A stretch of 64,000 bases of DNA. Source: Phycomyces nitens. Lineage: Eukaryota > Mucoromycota > Mucoromycetes > Mucorales > Phycomycetaceae. The notes beneath the pieces are model-generated. The model did not search any database, was not told the origin of the DNA, and was given only the letters and a program-made list of their open reading frames with translations. Where the stretch lies: the NCBI GenBank assembly GCA_022702545.1, contig JAHRBC010000004.1, forward strand, positions 5,672,001 to 5,736,000, read 5' to 3'. The first letter of the stretch is position 1. Every line of letters starts with the position of its first letter. The translations under genes and the position numbers were made by a program. This document shows, piece by piece, positions 22,459 to 35,439 of this stretch.

Positions 22459-24434
22459 ATATCCCAAACCAAACACACACACACACAAAAAAAAGTAAAA
22501 TATACAATAAAAAGAACAAGAACAAGAACAAGAAGGAGAAGAAGAAGAAGAACAAGAAGCTGGACCTTTTTTTCTCTCTCTTTGCAAATTTAGGATCCTT
22601 TCGCAGCATCAGGAACAGAAATGCTGTCTAGTTTTGATCCTCCTTTTTTCTATTATGATTATATTATATTATTGTTATACATCCTTGTCGATCTCTTGGA
22701 ATCTTTATCTTGTGGCCAGAATCTCACTATTATATATAATGATATGGTCTTTGGATTATTTACAATGTGTGTTCTTTTTTTTAAAAAAATATTATTATTA
22801 TTATTATATTATTATTAATAATAATCTTGACGTTTAGACCTGCCATGAATATAATCCAAAAAAGAATTATAGTTAAATTGCAATGTTCAGCAACTGTCTG
22901 TTAAGGAATGGAATGTATTGTTCCATGATAATCAGCAATTGTACCCACTTTGAGCCATACAGAAAAAAAAACAACATGAAATGTCCAAACAACAAAAGCT
23001 TTATAATGAAAGACGGCAATTGTGTTGGTTTCATATAATCTACGTTGATTTAATCAAGATTGCCACATTTTCTTTCTTGTTTATTATTATTATTATTATT
23101 AATAATAGTAATAGTAATAATAGTAATAGTAATAGCAATAATAATAATTCAATTCCAAAAATCGTACAATTATGTAAACTCATTTAAATGCTAGTTGGAC
23201 AAAGCCGCCTTTGGTGATTTTGTATTCAATATTCTCCTTTTATATATATATAATATTTTTTTTACGAGTGGCAGCCAGAAACCACTTGAAAATCTTGCTG
23301 AATAATTCCAAAGTGTCGCAAAACTCTATGATTATTTGGGCAATATGCTAATCACCAAGTGAAAATATGCGCTGGTGATTGTTCATGGCTGATTGACAAG
23401 ATCATTTTTTTTATAAAAAAGAAAGGCTTATCACGTGAAATGAACACGGTCAGACTTGCTCTAATGCACCGTAGCTGCAATTCTAAACCGAGATTAAAGG
23501 CAAAAAGACTTTGTATTGGAAGCATTCTTGTCCTCACATTGATTGTGTATTAACTCTAAATTGGCTCGTCCATGTGGTCCTCTTTCAAAATCCAGATTGT
23601 TTGTTCTTTGTTATTTTCTTGTTTGTGCAGTCTTGCGGAAACCGTGCTTGTTAAGGAAGTTTGAGTAGGACAGAATTCGTCTGATAGAGTGTAATTAATG
23701 TTGCAGCAAAACCCTACCAAGCCCTTTATTATCTTTAAGCATCATGACATCGACCGTGTAACCAAGTAGGATTGTAAGAATATCCTGTTGGATCCCCCTT
23801 TACTAAGCGCCAGAACAACTAGAGAGATTCCTACGACTATACAAAAACGGCGTATTTTAGGGTGTGATGCTGATGTCATAAAATAGTATAATGAAAATCA
23901 ATGGCAGCCTAAATGCAAATATATAGATATCATCTCCTTTAGCAAAAATTACAATATTGATCCTAAATCCCTCAACCATCAACCATCATCCAAATCCAAA
24001 TCCCAACGAATTTAGACTTAACACAGTAATGTGATTCATATATAGCCTTTTTTTTCTTTGCCTGATTATTTTTATTTTGCTGCATCCAATAGCATGCCAG
24101 CAAATACCTAATTCCGTTACTGGTCCCCTGACTTTGATTAGATCCAAAACAAAACCTACAACATACAGTTTAATATTCATTTATATATTTATATATATTT
24201 TTATGGTCTAAAGCAAAACTATAAAGACATCAAAGAGGTACAAACATAGCGGCGAATCTGGCTGGATATGATAATTAGAAAATGTTTTTCCAGGATCAAA
24301 TTATTATTATTATACATAGTGGTAATTTGGCATAGCATAAACTTGTATTGTGGCATGTTTATTGTTGATATTAGAGTCTGAACGGTGTAGCGTTTCAAGC
24401 AGTGTGGTTAGGGATTAATTTTCAATGTTTGGAT
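22459..24434. other. 2-kb intergenic region
   Basis: It is AT-rich with AAG/AAC repeats (22510-22560), (ATT)n at 22790-22825, and mixed AAT/AGT repeats at 23085-23150. Short ORFs have no coding character. It includes the 3' flanks of the convergent membrane-protein and GATA genes. I see nothing else. Confidence 0.5.
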
Positions 24435-26099
24435 TCAGGAATGTTTGGCCACAAAGTCTGGAGGATAATAGCTTTGTGGAAATACGGTTGGGAATATGTT
24501 TGGAATGAGAGTTGGATGAGGGTCTGCAAATGGAGAGGATGTGGACGTCAGGGAGGACGTAGATGCTGTGGATGTTGTTGATGTTGTAGAGGCTATAGAG
24601 GCTATAGATGCCGTGGAGGCCGTGGAGATTGTGGGGGCCAACTGATGAGGTGGAGTGGTATTGCCACTATCGCACCTCTGACGTTTCTTGATCACATTTG
24701 TCTTCATGGACAATGGTCGCTTTTCGTTATGTAGTTTGAGACTATCGGTGAGGCCAATATTAATAGCTGAGGGATTTTCTATTTTGGCTCAAGATAGTAA
24801 ATATTACTGCACTTACTATAGGCCACATGCGTTACAGAGTGGGTTTCCTTTGAGATCACGTCTCCAGAGAGGAGTGGTTGTGGTTCGGCAGTTTGTGCAC
24901 AGGGTCTGAACGACATTTTCATCACAGTCTGGCATTCCTGGCCGGTTCGATGGTGGTTTAAGGTGCCTTGGACGAGGGGCATTGTGGAGCTTAAGACTAG
25001 GTAGGGTCAGCAAGGTGGAATCTAATTGACAGTTAAGTACTTACTATAGGCCACACGCATTGCAAAGAAGGTCGTCTTTGGCTGACCTTCTCCACAGCGG
25101 AGTAGATGTTGTGCTGCAATTGCTACAGATGGGCATTTTACCCTCAGATGGTGTGCTGTTGATAAATGGTCTCCTAGCAACCGATTTGTGTGACGGGGCG
25201 TTAATGAATAGACCGGCTGGTGAGACGCAAGTAGTTGAAGATGGGGTTAGTGGCGAGACAGGGGTCGGACTGAACAGGGGGAACGGAAGAGTGGCTGAAC
25301 ACAGAGGTGCAGAGAAAGAATAGTTGTCGGATGGTAAGGGTTGCCGGATAGAAGCATCTGGTGAACAGACCGCAGATTGTGTGACAGATAAGGTGTTTGG
25401 TTGTGTTTGCACAGGCCCATTTTGACTGAAGAAGGGCAAGTGTGTTGTTAGAGATGGCTCATGCGGGTCTAGGGCGTCTTTCTGCAGATAGCCAATAAAG
25501 GCATTGATTTCGTCAAGAGAGCCAAAGATGTCCTGGAGTTCCACGATCGGATCATGTGTAGGATCAAACCTTTGGAGAGGCAAACATTGGGTCGTCATTA
25601 GATGCGTATCTGGGATAGGCGGACTAGGGCTGGTGGGGGTGGTTGTCTTTGGCGCCTGCACTTTTGACAAAGGGGTTTTGGAGGGCTTGGTTGGGCAGGG
25701 AGGAACAAAGCTTTTTGGCAGACGTTTGAGGATCTTTGCCTGCTGTTTCTGCTGTTGTAGGCGTAAGGTACGTCTGTACTCCAACTGCTTTTGGGCATAG
25801 CTCGTTTTCTGTAATTCCTGGGTTGTGGGGATCTCTGGAGTAGATTGGGTTTTCTGGAGGGCGATTGTCGGAGGGGACTCGAGGGGTTCTTTGAGGTATA
25901 TCGACGACTGGCGGTTTGTATGGTGGATTGTGTGGGCAAACCAGAGTCTCCAGGACAAGTTTTCTAGGCGCAGACCGTTTTCTAGCGAATCCTTGACCTT
26001 TGTACAGACGCGCCATGTTGCGGACAGATCATCTTCAGAGCCCAAATTGGAGAATTGATTTAAAGGGCTGCCCTTGATTTTCAATAGGATTGGAGCCAT
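24435..26099 (-). CDS. GATA transcription factor with two zinc fingers
   Basis: Three exons: 26099-25045, 24996-24817 and 24741-24435 (1542 nt, 513 aa). Near the N-terminus [17 protein letters not shown] matches the conserved segment found at the start of fungal nitrogen-type GATA factors (DUF1752-like). A Gln/Lys-rich coiled stretch and a Pro/Ser-rich region follow. Then come two C-x2-C-x17-C-x2-C fingers, at about residues 325-351 ([14 protein letters not shown]...CNACGL) and 385-411 ([14 protein letters not shown]...CNACGL), each followed by YLKLHN. The C-terminus is a Ser/Thr/Ala repeat. Two such fingers occur in iron or nitrogen regulators; which one this is cannot be told. Each finger is cut by a phase-2 intron at exactly the same codon (GLY|LKLH). 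Confidence 0.93.
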
Positions 26100-26719
26100 T
26101 CAGGTCAAAGAGGTGATTTTTTGCGATAAGAATTTTTTTTGGTGTTTAACAATGTCGAGGGTTCTTATACTTTTGAAAAAAAATATTATTATTATTTTTT
26201 TGGGATTTTCTTGTTTCTTTTTCTTTTTCTTTTTTTAATATTTATATATATAAATATATTTATATATAAATATTTTGGGTTTTCCCCTCTTATTCGATAG
26301 CTATAATTCCAAGGGTGAATATCAGTAATCCATCATACACATGAAAGCATATTTTCTGTCTTTACCTTTATTGGACAGATTGGAGAAGGTCAAATTATAA
26401 ACAAGTGTATAAATAAATATAAGAGGGATATGTGTAGCAGTATGTTTGGCCCTGTGATTATGGGATTATGTGGATATAAATGTATATCTATATTTGTAAA
26501 TAAATATATATATATGTATATACATATAAATTTATATATATTATACGTATTTGTGTAGAATACAGAAAGAACCAAAGGTTTTCTGCTCTTTTGCCCTGTA
26601 TTTTTTTTTATATTGGAATATTTGATAGTGAATAGGGCGGAGAATAAAACCAAGGAAAAAAAAATGGTAACCATAGAGATACAAAGCAATTTTACCCTTT
26701 TCTGCTTCTATCGATTGCC
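26100..26719. other. Intergenic, GATA gene promoter / FYV10 3' flank
   Basis: Very AT-rich, with TATATA tracts at 26250 and 26505-26540. No gene is seen. Confidence 0.5.
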
Positions 26720-28417
26720 CTAGGACACAAACACCTTTTTGAGTTCCGTGAATCTACACACAAAACCAGTTCTCGGACAGGTGACAGTCCCGCCCTGCTT
26801 GTCGCTCATATCTTGCAACGCCTGCAGAAAACAATGATAATGGTGATGGAATTATATATATATATATATATACATATTGATATACACATGAATACGGTTA
26901 GGCGTCAACTGGTACATAACCTCACCTTTAAACTATATACGCGTCCATTTGGCAGGAGCATTGGCGGGTTGTCTTCGTTCATTATCTTGCCACTCATTCG
27001 GCATACGATTGTCGAGTTCAAATGGTGACTCAAAGGGAGATTTTCTGCAAGTTTACCAAGGGTCTCGGTGTCACATACGGGGCAGTTCATATTCCTATTC
27101 TCGTGTTGGAAGCATTGGGGAGTCTTTAGGGCCGACAGTCCGACCTGAAGGGTAATGTACAGCAAGGGATGGGCCGTGAGAGAGCAGAGTGCGTAATTGT
27201 CCGCTCTAAACTGCTCGACAAGATTCAACCAACGACTATCGCCATACATAGTCTATATAACATGGCTTAATCAAACCATCTTTTGGACTGCTCCTCCGGC
27301 TTACCTTGTAGGGATCCGTGTTAGTGTCCTTGCGGTAAGAAATCAGGCCCATGTAGGGTATAATGTCTTTCTGCTGGGTCTGCCATGGAACAAGGTACTT
27401 GCGTGAATAGATTATTCCCTTTACGATCTCTGACATCCTCATCAGCTCAATATATTCTTGGACTCTTAGGTTGAACTCCAGGGTGCTCTATAGATCCTAC
27501 CGGAGATAAATGATCCAAATCCCAAGCGACAATAATTGTAAAAGGGCCCCGATTGGCTTTATTTACACTCACCTTTATCTTCTTTAGACCAGACCGATTG
27601 TCGGCACACCATTGCAGGCATTCTTTGCAGCTCCGTCTCTTTAAAGAAGCCTCTACCTTTTCACACTGTGCAAATAACTGCACGTCTACCATAAACTACA
27701 ACAATATATGTATTAATCACAGTCACCAACATTGCAGCCCTTATTACCTCGATTCCATTCTCTACAGCCATTCTCTGGGCTGTCTCAGTCAGACCCTCTC
27801 TGAGTAGATAGTCCACAATAACCCTGTTTAGCCTTGTCTTTGTCCATCTCTGGAACTCTGGTGTCTTTGCTGAAACTGCACCAGACACTTGATTAAGATC
27901 ATCCAGGCGTGCCTTTATACGTCTAGTATGCTCAGACTCATTTTCTTTTACTTTCTCGAGCTATAATAAAGTCATTAGGATGTCTATCCTAGACCTTCTT
28001 TTCTGAATGCCAAACCTTTCTTGTCATTGCATCCACCTGGCTAATCAATTCATCAAGTGTCAGTTGGGCTTTTTCGGGAGCCAACTTTCCATAATTAGCA
28101 CTCTGAATGCACCGGTCAATCTTGTCATTTAGATTCGTAAGCTCCTTTTCTGTATACTTGTATACTTGTCGGAAAGATTTACGAAGCTGCTCATATGGAA
28201 CCTGAGATGCCAATTGCGATAGAGAAAGTCATGAGCCCACAAATACATACATTCATACATACACAAAACTCTCTCTTTCTCTTTCTCTTTCTCTTTTCCT
28301 CTCTCTCTTTTTGTATCTAGTCTTTAATATATATATTGTCAAATTAGTCTCATTCTTGTTAACCTTGACAAACGGCTGTTCAAGCTCAATAATCTGTTCA
28401 GGCTTGGTTTGGTTCAT
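26720..28417 (-). CDS. FYV10: FYV10/MAEA, GID/CTLH E3 ligase subunit
   Basis: Seven exons: 28417-28364, 28201-28016, 27960-27748, 27695-27573, 27487-27305, 27252-26926 and 26821-26720 (1188 nt, 395 aa, close to human MAEA). The order is typical: an N-terminal coiled coil, LisH (TRLNRVIVDYLLREGLTETA, ~residue 110-140), CTLH/CRA (SCKECLQWCADNRSGLKKI, STLEFNLRVQEYIELMR), DSRWLNLVEQFRADNYALCS, LQVGLSALKTPQC, and the degenerate RING (CPVCDTETLGKLAENLPLSH, NEDNPPMLLPNGRVYS, CPRTGFVCRFTELKKVFVS). In yeast, with Gid2, it forms the catalytic module that marks gluconeogenic enzymes for degradation. Intron 1 is CT-repeat-rich. The exon 2 donor (GTTTGG) is weak; I chose it because the alternative intron would be only 36 nt. 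Confidence 0.93.
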
Positions 28418-28866
28418 ACGAGAATAGGTAGGCTGATCAAGGAATTAAATAAAAAAAAAAGAGAACAAGTATATCCTTTTTTTTAAAAAAAAAAATGAAG
28501 CAAGTTGCAGACGCATAGACGTGAACTGGGCTGACACAGTCACATTCCTGTTAATATAAGATTGGAGTTGTTCAATGATTGGCTGGAATGGTGTGTATAT
28601 AAAGAGTCCTTTAACCAAGGATAGTTATTGGAGCCAATTATTGGGATAGCCACAATGCCTGACTGGTGCTATTGAGCAGCCGTGGTGCAGATAATGTGGT
28701 GTGGTTTGTGAAAAGATATATATATATATATATGTATATATGAATATACGTATTGCTGCGGTTCGTATGGAAGAATGCTTAGAACGACTTATTGAGATTC
28801 CGATGAGCCTGAACTCAATACTGCACTCGGTTCACGTTGGATCCTTTTCACTTTTTAATCTTTACC
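28418..28866. other. Divergent intergenic region, FYV10 / RWD-CHY gene
   Basis: It holds the two promoters, a poly-A/poly-T tract near 28450-28495 and a (TA)n tract near 28716. No gene is seen. Confidence 0.5.
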
Positions 28867-31492
28867 ATGATCACAAGCAATGAAGTTAAACCAGCCATCT
28901 CTGCAAGACCTGCAATGAGACCTCCAAAGGTAGCAACACTTGGAAAAAAAAAGAAATGTTTTTGTTTCTATTCTCTAAAGTCCAGAGTTTCTCTACTAGG
29001 CCTCTATTCCGCCAGACCAAGTCAGACAAGTCGAATTATCGCAACTCGAAAGACGATACCGATCGTCCTTTAGAACTGTCAGGTAATTGCAATCATTATA
29101 GATCTGTTTCTAATGTCCTCTTGTAGAACAACCAGCGAATCCACGGTTGTGCGACTGGCTATTGTTCCTAGCGATCCTGACTTTCCCTTTGAACTCGAAG
29201 CGCTTCAACTCCAGTTAGATATCCCGGCTAATTATCCGGATAAACACTGTTCGGTTAAGGTGATGAACCCTGATATCCCTCCAGGCTTTGCTTTGTAAGA
29301 TCCATAGCGGTTAATACCCAAGGATAATACCCTCGTCCTAGTTTCTCACCTGTTTCTCACACACGCAAAAATAATAATAATAAGTCATCTCGAACAAGGA
29401 TATCAAGTGTATGCCAGTAAACGCACGAACACGCTTGTTCGCCAGATGGCCTGGATGGACAAGAACATGGAGATCCTCTTGCAGGAACCACCAGCCCCCA
29501 CTGTAAAGTTTGTCTCCAATGCCACCCACCAGGACACCCTCTCAAAAGGGCTATCCAGTCTAGAGATCGGTTCGTCAAGTGTAGACTCTAGGCCCAAAAC
29601 ACCAGAACATCCTGAGCCCCAGATTCCCCTTGGCAAGCCAATTGATACACCAGCCATGACATTCACCAATGATCAAATTGAACAAGCAAGCAAGAAGAGA
29701 GAACAAGAGCTCAGGCAGCTCCAGGCTCGCTTCCGATCTACCTATAATGTGCTCGAGTAAATACAAATCTACAGGACCCTCCACCACCAGTCTAATCCTC
29801 ATGTCCATTAGATGCAACAAAGAGCACACAATAGTAGAAATCAAGATACCCTTGACAGACCCTGACTTTGTCTATAGTCAGACATTTGGGAATGAGCTAA
29901 AGGTCAACTACATCATACCAAATCTCTATCCACTAGTGCCCTGCAGTGTCGAGATCAAGAACGACACGGAATACAAAAGGTAGAGACCACTTGTCCTTTT
30001 GTAATAACATTGACTGAATTTGTCATCTAGGGCCATAAAAGACACATTTTGTGATTATGTCCAGGATGGATCACATTCCCTGTTTAGTAACCTTAATTGG
30101 CTTAATCAGCACTTGTCTGCCATTCTGTCTAAACCTGTTCCTGCCTATACCCCTCCTGCAACTGTCCAGCCGACTCCTGTTTCCAGCCCTGTGGTTCCTG
30201 GGCATGTTAAAGAACAGAATAAATCCTTGTTCGATGACCAAGAAAAGCCCAATAGAGTCATTATTGTAAACCGTCCCTTTATCCCCAACACTTCAATTAA
30301 TGAACACCCAGAGGAATCCAATGAACACACAGCCAATAATGCCACTAGCACTAATAGTACCAATGAATCGAGCACAGATGGCGAGAGTGAAGAAGAGAAA
30401 AAGGCAGCCTTGCCAGCCACTGGACCTGCTCCCCGGAGAGGTACCTTGATTAGACTGATTGAGCCTCGACTGGAGAATGTATCGCTGTTCTACTGCCTTT
30501 CGTTACATTTGATTGTAAAGTGTGCTCGATGCAAGAGTACGGTCGAGGTAGAGAACCTGACTCCTGAACAAGTGTCTCTTGGAGACAAACAGCAAGGAAA
30601 AGAGCGCTGGATGACCTGCTCGACCTGCTCGTCTATTCTCGGGGCCAAGTTTCTTGGGGGTAAGCAATAAGGGAACCAAAAGAAGCAAGACTGATGTGTA
30701 TATAGAGTTTATGCACGAGAACGCTACGTCTGTGGGCTGCTTGCAATTAGCTGGATGCACGCCATTTGATGTCCTGCCGTCATCGTTTATCGGAACGTGT
30801 GCAAAGTGCATGGATGATATGCGGTCTCCTGTTAGGATAGCGCCTAATGATCAACCAGCGTCTGTTCACTGTTTTGGATGCCATGCCAAGATGACGATCT
30901 GCCTTGGAGACTTTAAGTTTGTCCAGGTCGGCGAAGGGGGCGATCGACTAAAGGCCAGTGAGCAGCAGGTCATGAAGCTCAAGCTAAAGAAGAAGAGGGT
31001 CAAGGAAGAGCTGCTGACAATTGGACAACCATTGCCAGACCAGGGCACTTGCCACCACTACCGAAAGTCCAAACGGTGGTTCCGATTCAGCTGCTGCAAT
31101 AAGCTCTATAAATGCGACCACTGCCATGACCGACAAGAGGACCATGAGTGCGAGATGGCCAAGAGACATGTGTGTGGCCTGTGCTCAAGAGAGCAGGCAA
31201 TCGGCCCAAAACCATGTGTATGTGGCCATGATTTTGGACGTGATAACCAAAAGAGCTCGTTCTGGGAGGGAGGCCAAGGAACACGGAATCGGGAAGCCAT
31301 GAATCGCAAGGTAAATATAAATATAAATGCGAGAAGAATAGACAACAGCCCAGATACTGTGCTGACCAAATGGCTCGATAGGACTCGCACAAATACAAGG
31401 GCAAGGCAAAGGTCACGTCAAAGAAGCAAGAGCGTGTGGGGGTGGCCGGCAAGGAAAAATACCAGCCAAAAAAACCTAGCGAACAAAATTAA
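28867..31492 (+). CDS. RWD-domain and CHY zinc-finger protein
   Basis: Eight exons: 28867-28929, 29000-29082, 29127-29294, 29385-29756, 29812-29979, 30031-30659, 30706-31310 and 31382-31492 (2199 nt, 732 aa). An RWD-like domain is seen near residues 35-130 (ALQLQLDIPANYP). A second stretch with the same look sits near 230-285 (KIPLTDPDFVYSQ, VNYIIPNLYPLVPCSVEI). An acidic linker follows, then CxxC pairs (KCARCKSTVEV, MTCSTCSSILGAK, GTCAKCMDD, CFGCHAK). The final zinc module has the CHY signature (TCHHYRKSKRWFRFSCC, KLYKCDHCHDRQEDHECEMA, HVCGLCSREQ) and a basic tail. CHY fingers bind zinc and occur in E3 ligases and redox proteins; the function here is unknown. The start and the last intron are my best choice: without it the frame runs on to 31556 with poor composition. 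Confidence 0.87.
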
Positions 31493-32037
31493 AGGGGGGC
31501 TGGGGGGTTATTTTGAGGGCAGCCTCCTTGGCATGATTATTAACACTGTGAATTGATGGCATTCATGCATTTAGACATATATATATATATATATATTATT
31601 TATAAAATAAAAAAATAAATATAAATATAATAATAATAAATAAAATGAAGCTTTGAAGGGTGGAATGCCAAACCGTTTACATTCTGACACCGAGAATTGT
31701 AGTCTTAAACCTCTCCTTGCAGATAGGTATTGGTATCATTGTAGCCAGCCAGTCCAGCCAGCCGCAGAAATTATTCTTTTTTGGCGGGATCAGTCAACTC
31801 TATTTGTTGTATTCCATGTACATCTTGTAGGTGAATGTAATAAGGCCTTTTTGAATTCAATTCGAATTTCATACATTCCCCGCACAGTCATTTCTATTTC
31901 TGCCACCCCCGCCCTCACATATATTATTTTTGTATTTTATTTCTTATTTCGCTTGCCTCTCTCTTTTTTTTCTCTCTTTCTTCAAAGAAGAAGAAATAAG
32001 AAGACGAAAAAAGAACCACACACATATACATACACTA
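31493..32037. other. Intergenic, CHY gene / RRM gene
   Basis: It has (TA)n at 31578-31596 and AT-rich sequence, then a CT-rich leader from about 31950 before the RRM gene. No gene is seen. Confidence 0.5.
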
Positions 32038-33450
32038 ATGACAAGTGATCCAGCACTCATTAGCTCTCGCACCCCCAGCGCCAGCAACTCATCATCATCA
32101 GCTGAAATCCGCATCCATCCCCTCTCACCATCCCTCACTAATCATGACCAGCAGAATTCGCCCTTGCTCCAACAACAGGGCTCAGACGACGTAACGACCA
32201 TCTTTGTGGTAGGGTTCCCGGAAGATATGCAGGAACGAGAATTCCAAAACATGTTCACCTTCTCTCCCGGGTTCGAGGCTGCTTCCCTAAAGTGGCATTG
32301 CAAAGAAGGCGAAGACGACGGGCTGACGGCCAGTTTGTTGGCAGCTACCGGAAAAAAGCAAATGGTAAATATATTATTTCTACCCTCAATCGGCCTTTAG
32401 TTTTGAAACCTGCCTGGCATGGAAAAGGGATAGGACTCTTTTGTGACATTGGTTTTTTTTCGATAGATTGGATTCGCTAGATTTCGTACTCGATTCGAAG
32501 CACTCGAGGCCGTCGATGTCCTGACGGGCAAGCGAATTGACCAGGACAAGGGCCATATCCTAAAGGCCGAGATGGCCAAGAAGAACCTGCACCTCAAGCG
32601 GGCATCTCTTGCACCTGGACTCATTGACACCAACTGGAAAAAGGCAGACTGCGACGTCTTTTTGCCTCTTCCCAGCGATCTCTTGTCGCCCTCGTCTGAT
32701 TACAAAAAAGACCCTTTCCTGGCCGATCTAAGCACGACGCCTTCGCCTGTGTTCAGTGACACCTTTTTTGGCTTGCGCTCCCAATCGTTTGATGTGCGCA
32801 GTCCGAGTCCGTTTGGTATGACGACCACTCGTGCCTTTAGCCTCTATCCACCACGCAAGTCCTTGTCTTGTCTTGGGGAAGACGAGACATTCAATTATCT
32901 CTCCAAATCATCTCCGGTGTTGCAAGATCATGGGCTTACAAACCATGGAATGCTCTCCTTCTTTGGCGAGTCTGATTTCCTCAACCGTCTCGGTCCATTT
33001 CCCCTCCAGGCCACCAGCATTGGCGAGTACAATAACCGCCCTCCCCCTCCCTCTTCTTCCATGCCAGCTGTGCCCACAGGAGGCAATCCAGCCGATCAGA
33101 ATCCGCCCTGCAATACGTTGTACGTTGGCAATTTGCCACCCAGCACGAGCGAGGAAGAACTCCGCCAGATGTTCAGCCAGAGTCAAGGGTACAAACGCAT
33201 GTGTTTCCGTAACAAACCCCAAGGCCCAATGTGTTTTGTCGAGTTTGATGATGTTGTCTATGCCACACAGGCCCTTGCTGACCTCCAGGGCCAGTCTCTC
33301 TCGAATTCGGTCAAGGGCGGCATTCGTCTTTCGTTTAGCAAGAACCCACTATTCACAAAGCCCAACAAAGACCTGCCTACTCTCTTCCACAAGCAGCTCA
33401 GGATGCCTGTCCTGGACCGCAGAGAAGTCTACTTTGATTCCCAATTCTAA
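32038..33450 (+). CDS. RNA-binding protein, two RRMs, Whi3/Scw1-like
   Basis: Two exons: 32038-32364 and 32467-33450 (1311 nt, 436 aa). RRM1 is near residues 58-150 ([20 protein letters not shown], then [18 protein letters not shown], split by the intron). A Ser/Pro-rich linker follows. RRM2 is near 324-405 ([51 protein letters not shown]). RRM2 closely follows the pattern of yeast Whi3/Whi4 and fission yeast Scw1, which bind mRNAs of cell-cycle and cell-wall genes in the cytoplasm. The ATG follows a CT-rich leader with short A-runs. Confidence 0.93.
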
Positions 33451-34064
33451 CCCAAGAACAGAAACTTACCCTCCTCCATTCTCTATCTCTGCATGCAGCA
33501 TAAATCCATCTATATAGTCCTGGCTGGCTTGTCATTTGCACTCTTTATCTTGTTTAATCCTAATTTCACTACGCTTATCATGATTCCCAAAGAATGACGA
33601 TCTCAAATATCTCATACATGTCTTTTGGATCGTTTTCTCTCTTTAATAATCTTTGCTTCACTATACATTTCGCACAATATAACCCATCCCAACGATATCA
33701 TCAAGTCGAGCTCAAACCCTTTCTCCCCAAAAAAATTAAGTCACTTTATTGGTTCTGTTTTTAGGTGTCTGTAAAACACAAAGCACCAGATGTACAAGTA
33801 GCTTTTTTGTTTTGTTGTATATATATATATATGTTTTTTATTCAGCCTTGTAAAAACCATATCTGAATTCCACCCCAAATTTTACAACTCTCTTGTGAAA
33901 ATTACAATATTCCAAAAGAGTATTTTGGCACTTTAGGAACTCCCAATTGGTCAATTTTCAAGGGACATATTTATGCAAAGCAATTGAAAGCAAAAATATC
34001 AATTCATTACATTTTCATCTTCTTGACAGATCTTTAAGGTTTGCTTCTTTTTTTTTAATAGAAT

Positions 34065-34215
34065 TCCAAAGTCCAGTATTCTTTGCCAACCAAGGCTTCA
34101 AAGTGTGTTTCATCATCCCATAATTCTGGTCGAGTTTGATCAATTGGGCTCTAGGCAAACAGGGAGCAAGGTAGCCATATTTATAATCTCCATTTCCTCT
34201 AATTATGTATTTTCA
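34065..34215 (-). pseudogene. Coding-like relic, unidentified
   Basis: On the minus strand one frame reads for about 45 codons with balanced composition (DYKYGYLAPCLPRAQLIKLD, then GMMKHTLKPWLAKNTGLW) in otherwise AT-rich DNA. It has no start and no flanking exons that I could link. It may be part of a decayed transposon or gene. I do not recognise the family. Confidence 0.3.
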
Positions 34216-35439
34216 ACACGGTTAGTTTTAAATGGCTTCATTTTCATGATTTGAAACACATTGAAACATATCGAACCCCATTGAATTCCCGATGTTCACC
34301 AAACACACAAGCCGTGCCTTTTTTCTTCTTCTTCTTTTTCACATGTATCAATTGTAAAGTTAATGGCTAGTTCATTATACATGCCAATCGGCTACTCACA
34401 GGCATTGACATGATATCATTCTACCATCATTAGACTCAACCCCAATGTATAGTCAAAATACATAGGAACCTTGTGGGCCTCAAACCAATTGAATTTAGTC
34501 TGCACTAAATCTCTTGCATTTGCCCTTTACATGCATCATTAATAGCCCAGCAATCTAAAGCAATTAATATCCCTGTATATTCTCAATGTTAATTCACTTT
34601 AGCGTATCATATTAGCCCAATTTATCAAAAACCTAGCGTAGCATTTCTTTTTAGATCCACGGGCTTTGGATCTGACAAGATGATCAAGGCAAAAACAAAA
34701 ACAAAAAAAGCGAAATAGCAGCAATAAACACGGTGCCATTTTGTTCTTTTTCTTCTTCTTCTGTGGTTAGATTGAATGAGATGTAGAAATATTACCCTTT
34801 TCCCTGTCTTGAGCAATATTTTATCTTGCCATTATCAGTACAAATGGTGTTTTCTTGCTCTACTTTTTGAATCATACTCACCTTTAGAAAGTCGTGCTTT
34901 TATAAAGTGATTACAGTCGCGCCTTTTCTAGTCGATTTATATTTGACTTTTCTTTTTTTTAATAACCACATATGACCTCTGTCATTCTTTGTGATTCTCA
35001 TTGATCTTGATCTTGATCTTTTTTTTTTTTTAGTTTATTCAAACAGATCTTGCATCCAACTTCTTTAATTGGCTTATTAAGTTGAGGCTAGAATCAAGAC
35101 TACATAATAAATGGATCAAGAGAGATATGTATATATATATATAGAATACTACCCCTAAACTGAGCCGAAATGACAGTGTCCACAAAGGGAGAAAATATGT
35201 ATAGTTAATTTACATGATAATCTGCTGCTAACATTTAATTTTGTTTTTGTTTCCATGTCACAAGAGATGTAGAAATAAAGGCATATTTAGAGAAAAATAA
35301 ATCTAATCCAGCCCAACTATCAACCGTTGATTGAAGCCTTTATTGCAGCCTTAAATGTTGGTGGTACTTCAAAGTAACTATGCGGATGAATAGACACCAT
35401 TTTTTTTGGTTTTAAATTTTATATAGAAAAAGATTAAGT

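Noticed and set aside
25598..26058. Several overlapping ORFs on both strands inside the GATA gene
   Set aside because: They are frame shadows of exon 1 of the GATA factor.
31311..31556. Read-through C-terminus of the RWD-CHY protein ending at 31556
   Set aside because: The stretch starts GTAAAT and looks intronic. Splicing to 31382 gives a Lys-rich tail of family-like composition.
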